Origin: Robertmurraya kyonggiensis
GTDB taxonomy: Bacteria > Bacillota > Bacilli > Bacillales > Cytobacillaceae
Direction of reading: 5' to 3'
Assembly (NCBI RefSeq): GCF_005116465.1
Contig: NZ_SWBM01000002.1
Span: 467,925-531,924 of the forward strand
Length of the DNA stretch: 64,000 bases
Shown: positions 60,004 to 64,000 of the stretch, piece by piece
Layout: each line of letters opens with the position of its first letter
Position numbering within the stretch: the stretch's first letter is position 1
Notes under the pieces: generated by a model
What the model was told of the DNA's origin: nothing
Databases searched by the model: none
The model's input: the letters and a program-made list of their open reading frames with translations, nothing else
Position numbers and translations under genes: made by a program

Positions 60004-61986
60004 ATGAAAAAAATTGTTCCTAAATTTAGCATGGGCTTAGGAAAGAAGTTATATGTTACTTTTGCAGTTATGTTAGTGATACCTATGTTTATTGTTAGTT
60101 ATTTTGCTTTTTCTAGCGCTGAAGGTAAGTTAAAAGAGGTGCTTTTAGATGGGGCAGAAAGTAACGTTTCATTATTAAACTCGAATCTTGATTATACTTT
60201 CTCTCCTAAAGTACATGATGCCAACTTTTTTTCAGAAACGATCACTTCAGATATATATGGAGATGGAAGTGAAGACTCTGTTATTGTACAAAAATTAAAG
60301 CAGTATATCGGACTTCATCCAGAAGTTCAAACTGTTTATGTAGGGACATCCGATGGGCGAATGATTACATACCCAGAAATCGAATTGCCTGCAGATTTTG
60401 ATCCGACCGCTCGTCAGTGGTATACAGATGCAGAGTCAAAAAATGGTCAAGCTATTGTAAGCAGTCCGTATGTGGATGCAGGTACGGGTGATATGGTTGT
60501 AACCGTTTCTCAGTCAATCGGTGATGGATCGGGTGTATTCGGAATCGATATGAATATTACCGAGCTTCAAGAAGTGACGAAAGATGTGGTTATTGGTGAA
60601 AAAGGCTATGCGATTTTACTCGACCAAAATAAGAATTATGTCGTTGCACCAAATGTAGAAGTTGGTGCACCAGCCGAAGAAAAGTTTTTTGACAATCTTT
60701 ATAAGAAAGAATCAGGCCGCTTTAGCTATTCATTTAATGGTGATGAAAAAGAAATGGCTTTTGTCACCAACGAAATCACTGGTTGGAAAATTGCGGGCAC
60801 ATTCTATACACAGGAAGTTAGGGATGCAGCTCAACCGATCATCACGACAAATCTAGTTGTCATGGTGATTGCCTTTTTAATCGGTGCTATCATTGTGGTC
60901 TTAATTGTTCGTTCGATTACAAAGAGATTAAATAATTTGCAGAAAAAAGCCAAGCAAATTGGTGAAGGTGATTTAACGGAAGCGATCGAGTCTAATTCAA
61001 AGGATGAGATAGGTCAGTTGAGTCGTTCCTTTAGCGAAATGCAAGGAAATCTTCGCGAACTACTAAGTACGATTCAAGACAATTCTGTTCAACTTGCTGC
61101 GTCATCAGATGAATTAACGGCAAGTGCTGAGCAAACAAGCCAAGCAACTGAGCAGGTAGCATCTGCGATTGTAGAGGTAGCAAGTGGAGCAGAAAAACAA
61201 ACTCATAGTATTGATGAGTCAGTAGCTGCCATCAATGAAGTCTCTCAAGGTTCGATGTTAATTGCCAAAAGTGCTCTTGTTGTGACTGACTTAACTAAGG
61301 AAACAACAGACAAGGCAGAAGAAGGTGGCCAATCGGTGAGCAAAACGGTAAGCCAAATGGAATCTATTTCTTTATCTGTCCAAGAGTCGAACGAAATTAT
61401 TCAGTTGTTGGCGAAGCGTTCACATGAAATTGGCTCCATTCTTGAAGTGATTACTGGGATCTCTGATGAAACGAACCTTCTTGCCCTAAATGCAGCAATT
61501 GAAGCAGCTCGCGCTGGCGAAGCTGGAAAAGGATTTGCCGTCGTTGCCGATTCAGTAAGAAAATTAGCGGAGCAATCGCAAGCGTCTGCCAAACAAATTG
61601 CTGAAATCATTCAAGCGATTCAAAAGGATACAGATACGACTGTGAAGAAGATGAATCAAGTAACCAATGATGTGAATGATGGGCTCGATGTTTCGAAGGA
61701 AGCTATTCGCCGATTCAACGACATTTTAACTAGTATGAGAGACATTATTCCACAAATGGAGAATATTTCTTCTACGGCTCAGCAAATGTCAGCAGGTCTA
61801 CAAGAAGTAGATGTAACGGTTATGGAAATTGCTGATACAGCAAAAAGTAACGCAGCGACATCTGAGGAAGTGGCAGCATCAACAGAAGAGCAATTGGCAT
61901 CGATGGAGGAAATCTCTCTATCTGCCAAATCTCTTTCAGAAATGGCTGACGATTTACAAAGTCTAATCAAAAAATATAAGTTTTAA
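60004..61986 (+). CDS. Methyl-accepting chemotaxis protein with dCache sensor
   Basis: Chemoreceptor of 660 aa. TM1 (about 15-38), a dCache_1 sensor (about 40-275; [21 protein letters not shown] is the typical segment, here quoted as [12 protein letters not shown] and [15 protein letters not shown]), TM2 (about 280-302), HAMP (about 304-356) and the signalling domain with tip [20 protein letters not shown] (split: [25 protein letters not shown]). The DxxR-like RQWY motif hints at amino-acid sensing, which is inferred. A sigma-D-like promoter precedes it. Confidence 0.93.
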   Translation: MKKIVPKFSMGLGKKLYVTFAVMLVIPMFIVSYFAFSSAEGKLKEVLLDGAESNVSLLNSNLDYTFSPKVHDANFFSETITSDIYGDGSEDSVIVQKLKQYIGLHPEVQTVYVGTSDGRMITYPEIELPADFDPTARQWYTDAESKNGQAIVSSPYVDAGTGDMVVTVSQSIGDGSGVFGIDMNITELQEVTKDVVIGEKGYAILLDQNKNYVVAPNVEVGAPAEEKFFDNLYKKESGRFSYSFNGDEKEMAFVTNEITGWKIAGTFYTQEVRDAAQPIITTNLVVMVIAFLIGAIIVVLIVRSITKRLNNLQKKAKQIGEGDLTEAIESNSKDEIGQLSRSFSEMQGNLRELLSTIQDNSVQLAASSDELTASAEQTSQATEQVASAIVEVASGAEKQTHSIDESVAAINEVSQGSMLIAKSALVVTDLTKETTDKAEEGGQSVSKTVSQMESISLSVQESNEIIQLLAKRSHEIGSILEVITGISDETNLLALNAAIEAARAGEAGKGFAVVADSVRKLAEQSQASAKQIAEIIQAIQKDTDTTVKKMNQVTNDVNDGLDVSKEAIRRFNDILTSMRDIIPQMENISSTAQQMSAGLQEVDVTVMEIADTAKSNAATSEEVAASTEEQLASMEEISLSAKSLSEMADDLQSLIKKYKF

Positions 61987-61990
61987 TAAT

Positions 61991-62053
61991 AATAGAGTAG
62001 CTTTGAACTTCATTCTCATATGGATGTAGCTTTGAAGGCTACTCTATTTTTTC
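61991..62053 (+). terminator. Terminator after the chemoreceptor gene
   Basis: AATAGAGTAGC pairs with GCTACTCTATT across a 40-base interior that can fold further, followed by TTTTT. Confidence 0.8.
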
Positions 62054-62158
62054 GTAAGTATGGTGTGAATTTGAGGTATAGCGAGCACTAAAATATCCCC
62101 TTCGACATTGTTAAATAATGGTATAATAGTCACATGGAAAGGTCTGGGAGGGAACAAC

Positions 62159-63142
62159 TTGAAAGAAAGGTATTTGTTGATCGGATTGTTGCTCGTGGTC
62201 CTTAGTTGGGGTGGGAATTACCTGTATTTCGAATCTAAGCAACTAGATGAACCGATATTTATGGAACATTTTTATGAAAAAGCACTGCCTATTCGAAGCG
62301 AAGATGAGGATATTGACTATTATGAATCAGAAGGGATTCAGCTAACTTTTTTCTATTTAACGAACAAATATGCTCCTTTGGAAGTAGTGGAGGTTCGTAT
62401 TGATGGTGCTGAAGTGTATGTGGATTCTGGTGGATTTGACTACGACTTTTTTGGGGATAGTCAGCCAACCCAGCATGTGGAGCAAGAATTCTCTCATTAT
62501 TATTTAAAGTCTGTAACGGTGGGGATTCGTCCGGAGGTTTTCGTGACAGGTAAGCCGGGGGATAGATGGACATTTGAAAATATGGAAGTGTATTTTGATA
62601 ATCATGAAAAGATGACTGCGAATATTGGGAAAGTTGCTTTGCTTATAAATGATTCTACTCCTGAAATTCTCGAACAACGGATGGGTTCAGGTAGCAATGA
62701 TGGTCAAAGCAAGGGCGTATTTGTTAGTTTAAAGCCGTTGACTGTAGAAGACATATCAGTGCCTTTCGCGAATGAAATATCAGATGTTTTCAAAGCAAAG
62801 GTAGATATTGGCCGAGGTGAAATAGAGTTGCGGGAGGACCTTGAGGATGGGGAGGATATGCCGAGTTGGTATGATGATCGGTCTGTAGACTGGGAAAATA
62901 CTCCGGGCATATTGCTTAAGGATGTAGAATTTCCATTTGAGATGGAGAAAAATGAGAGGCTAAGTCTGAATATGTTTCTTAATCCAGAACGTACTAGTTT
63001 TCTTGAGCTGGCTTCAAAAATAACTGGAACAACGGAATCTGGGGAGTCGTTTGTTAGCTATGCGGGTATTATCGATCATCCTTATATAATTCAGCGCGCT
63101 ATTGAACAGTTGATCGCTGAGAAAGAGGGTGAAAAAGAATGA
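62159..63142 (+). CDS. Membrane-anchored protein, unknown
   Basis: A 327-aa protein from TTG 62159 after GGGAGGG; an upstream in-frame ATG lies before that site. One N-terminal TM helix (about 5-24; LLIGLLLVVLSWGGNYLYF) is followed by a long acidic extracellular part rich in Tyr, Asp and Glu with no recognised domain (beta-rich in look). Its stop overlaps the start of the next gene by 4 bp, so the two form a translationally coupled pair of unknown function. Confidence 0.75.
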   Translation: MKERYLLIGLLLVVLSWGGNYLYFESKQLDEPIFMEHFYEKALPIRSEDEDIDYYESEGIQLTFFYLTNKYAPLEVVEVRIDGAEVYVDSGGFDYDFFGDSQPTQHVEQEFSHYYLKSVTVGIRPEVFVTGKPGDRWTFENMEVYFDNHEKMTANIGKVALLINDSTPEILEQRMGSGSNDGQSKGVFVSLKPLTVEDISVPFANEISDVFKAKVDIGRGEIELREDLEDGEDMPSWYDDRSVDWENTPGILLKDVEFPFEMEKNERLSLNMFLNPERTSFLELASKITGTTESGESFVSYAGIIDHPYIIQRAIEQLIAEKEGEKE

Positions 63143-63714
63143 TGCAGTCTTCTTTTCGAAAAATTTTCTGGGGTCTATTGCTTATATTGTTGGAGATTCA
63201 TATTGTTGTGATTGATATTTTGCCTGACCCACTTGGGTATTTTCTTGTTTTTTCGGGAGTTAGCGCACTGGAAATGGAGAAGAATGCTTCAGGTGACAGA
63301 AATAAGGTAAAAACAATGGCACTGGCTCTTTTGTTCATATCGATTCCTACTATTTTTGTCCAGAATACACCAAATGAAGTTGTCTCACCTTATTCAATAT
63401 GGCCTACATATATGACGGGTCTAGGTATCTTAAAGCTTGTTCTAGTATTTTACCTTTTAAAGTTTATGACAAGGATAGCTCAAGAATGGGGAGTAGGAGA
63501 ACTAGTCAAGCGAACCGAGCAAACTGGCAAAGTATACATAACAGCTACATTAATAGTAATACTAATTCAGTCTTTTTTAGTAAATCTGACGGAGGGATGG
63601 GCGACTGGTCTAAGTGTGGTCACTATTATTGTCAGTCTAATTATGGAAGTCACTCTTCTCATATTAGTTCATAAATTTGGGAAAGTGCCTCCTGTTACAG
63701 TTCAGGAAAGCTAA
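63139..63714 (+). CDS. Polytopic membrane protein, unknown
   Basis: A 191-aa protein with about five TM helices (near 10-45, 60-80, 88-110, 125-145, 155-180). The motif IDILPDPLGYFLVF near residues 26-39 occurs in a group of Bacillus membrane proteins of unknown role. The start ATG overlaps the previous stop (ATGA). It may partner with the anchored protein encoded just upstream. Confidence 0.78.
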   Translation: MMQSSFRKIFWGLLLILLEIHIVVIDILPDPLGYFLVFSGVSALEMEKNASGDRNKVKTMALALLFISIPTIFVQNTPNEVVSPYSIWPTYMTGLGILKLVLVFYLLKFMTRIAQEWGVGELVKRTEQTGKVYITATLIVILIQSFLVNLTEGWATGLSVVTIIVSLIMEVTLLILVHKFGKVPPVTVQES

Positions 63715-63771
63715 GAAATGTTTATTAAGAGAGTGAAGTTGGTTTAGCTATATGAGCATGATTTGATAGAA

Positions 63772-63809
63772 AACGTCGCGAAAAGTATAGATTTTCGGAC
63801 GTTTTTTTT
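63772..63809 (+). terminator. Terminator after the unknown membrane pair
   Basis: AACGTC-CGAAAA and TTTTCG-GACGTT pair, followed by a long T run. Confidence 0.88.
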
Positions 63810-63829
63810 GTGAGGTTAGGATGGACTTT

Positions 63830-63881
63830 TCATGCGGACATCTTTCACTGGCTTCTTGCAATAGTTGTCTTTATGAAGGCT
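63830..63881 (+). repeat. 52-bp repeat family, single copy
   Basis: Starts TCATGCGGACATC and carries TGTCTTTATG at unit positions 38-47. It lies shortly after a terminator, like most copies of this family in the window. Confidence 0.8.
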
Positions 63882-64000
63882 TCGAGACCACTGAAAAACA
63901 TTTCCATAAAAATGGAAACCACAAAGATTTAATCAAAAAGAAAAAAACCTCCATTTTGGTATAATAGAACTGTCGAAGAACTAATAACCAAATGGGGGTT
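63882..64000 (+). promoter_or_regulatory. Promoter for a gene beyond the window edge
   Basis: TGGTATAAT at 63957-63965 is an extended -10 element. No start codon with a ribosome site follows inside the window; the gene would lie past base 64000. Confidence 0.4.

Overview
The window reads as chromosomal DNA of a low-GC, Gram-positive, spore-former-type Bacillaceae bacterium. The block secA-prfB-yitT-cccB-ftsE-ftsX-murein hydrolase-ctpB and the later minJ-like gene match the order known from Bacillus subtilis and its relatives. AGGAGG-type ribosome binding sites are strong, TTG and GTG starts are frequent, and most transcription units end in hairpins followed by T runs. The species cannot be named from the sequence.

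Layout. 0.1-5 kb: a trehalose locus with divergent treR and the treP - alpha/beta hydrolase - treA operon; two perfect operators lie between the divergent promoters. 5.4-16.5 kb: the secA to ctpB backbone, with prfB carrying its +1 frameshift and cccB duplicated. 17.4-34.5 kb: an accessory segment lying between ctpB and minJ. It holds a class A penicillin-binding protein, a VWA lipoprotein, a Tad/Flp pilus locus (cpaB, tadZ, tadA, tadB, tadC, Flp pilin, TadE and TadG-like proteins), a secreted Trp-rich 507-residue protein, five tandem 97-codon membrane-protein paralogues and a transglutaminase-like lipoprotein. 34.6-46.5 kb: two small zinc-ribbon-like proteins, an oxidoreductase, a broken DinB-like gene, an acetyltransferase, a TauE exporter, a HesB-like gene with an in-frame TGA and a SECIS-like hairpin, YuzB, ferredoxin-NADP reductase and SodA. 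46.4-52.5 kb: a tiny holin-like toxin, a SufR-like regulator, a YdhK-like lipoprotein, a His-rich protein, a polyferredoxin and a two-component system. 52.8-64 kb: a PadR/HAAS pair, a cystine-type ABC transporter, an XRE-cupin regulator, an FMN reductase, a DUF2207 protein, a chemoreceptor and two unknown membrane proteins.

Three families of intergenic repeats run through the window. A 52-bp palindromic unit forms three tandem arrays plus scattered single copies. A motif repeated every 20 bp forms two composite arrays with the same internal order. A 112-bp unit occurs in inverted orientation on both sides of the Tad assembly genes.

The strongest candidates for something undescribed are the HesB-like selenoprotein, which is split by ordinary gene calling, and the Tad-linked secreted protein with its array of small membrane paralogues, which looks like a toxin/immunity or pilus-accessory cassette array. 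A palindrome TATACT-N4-AGTATA near the SufR-like regulator, sodA and a small unknown gene suggests a local iron-sulfur or oxidative-stress regulon.
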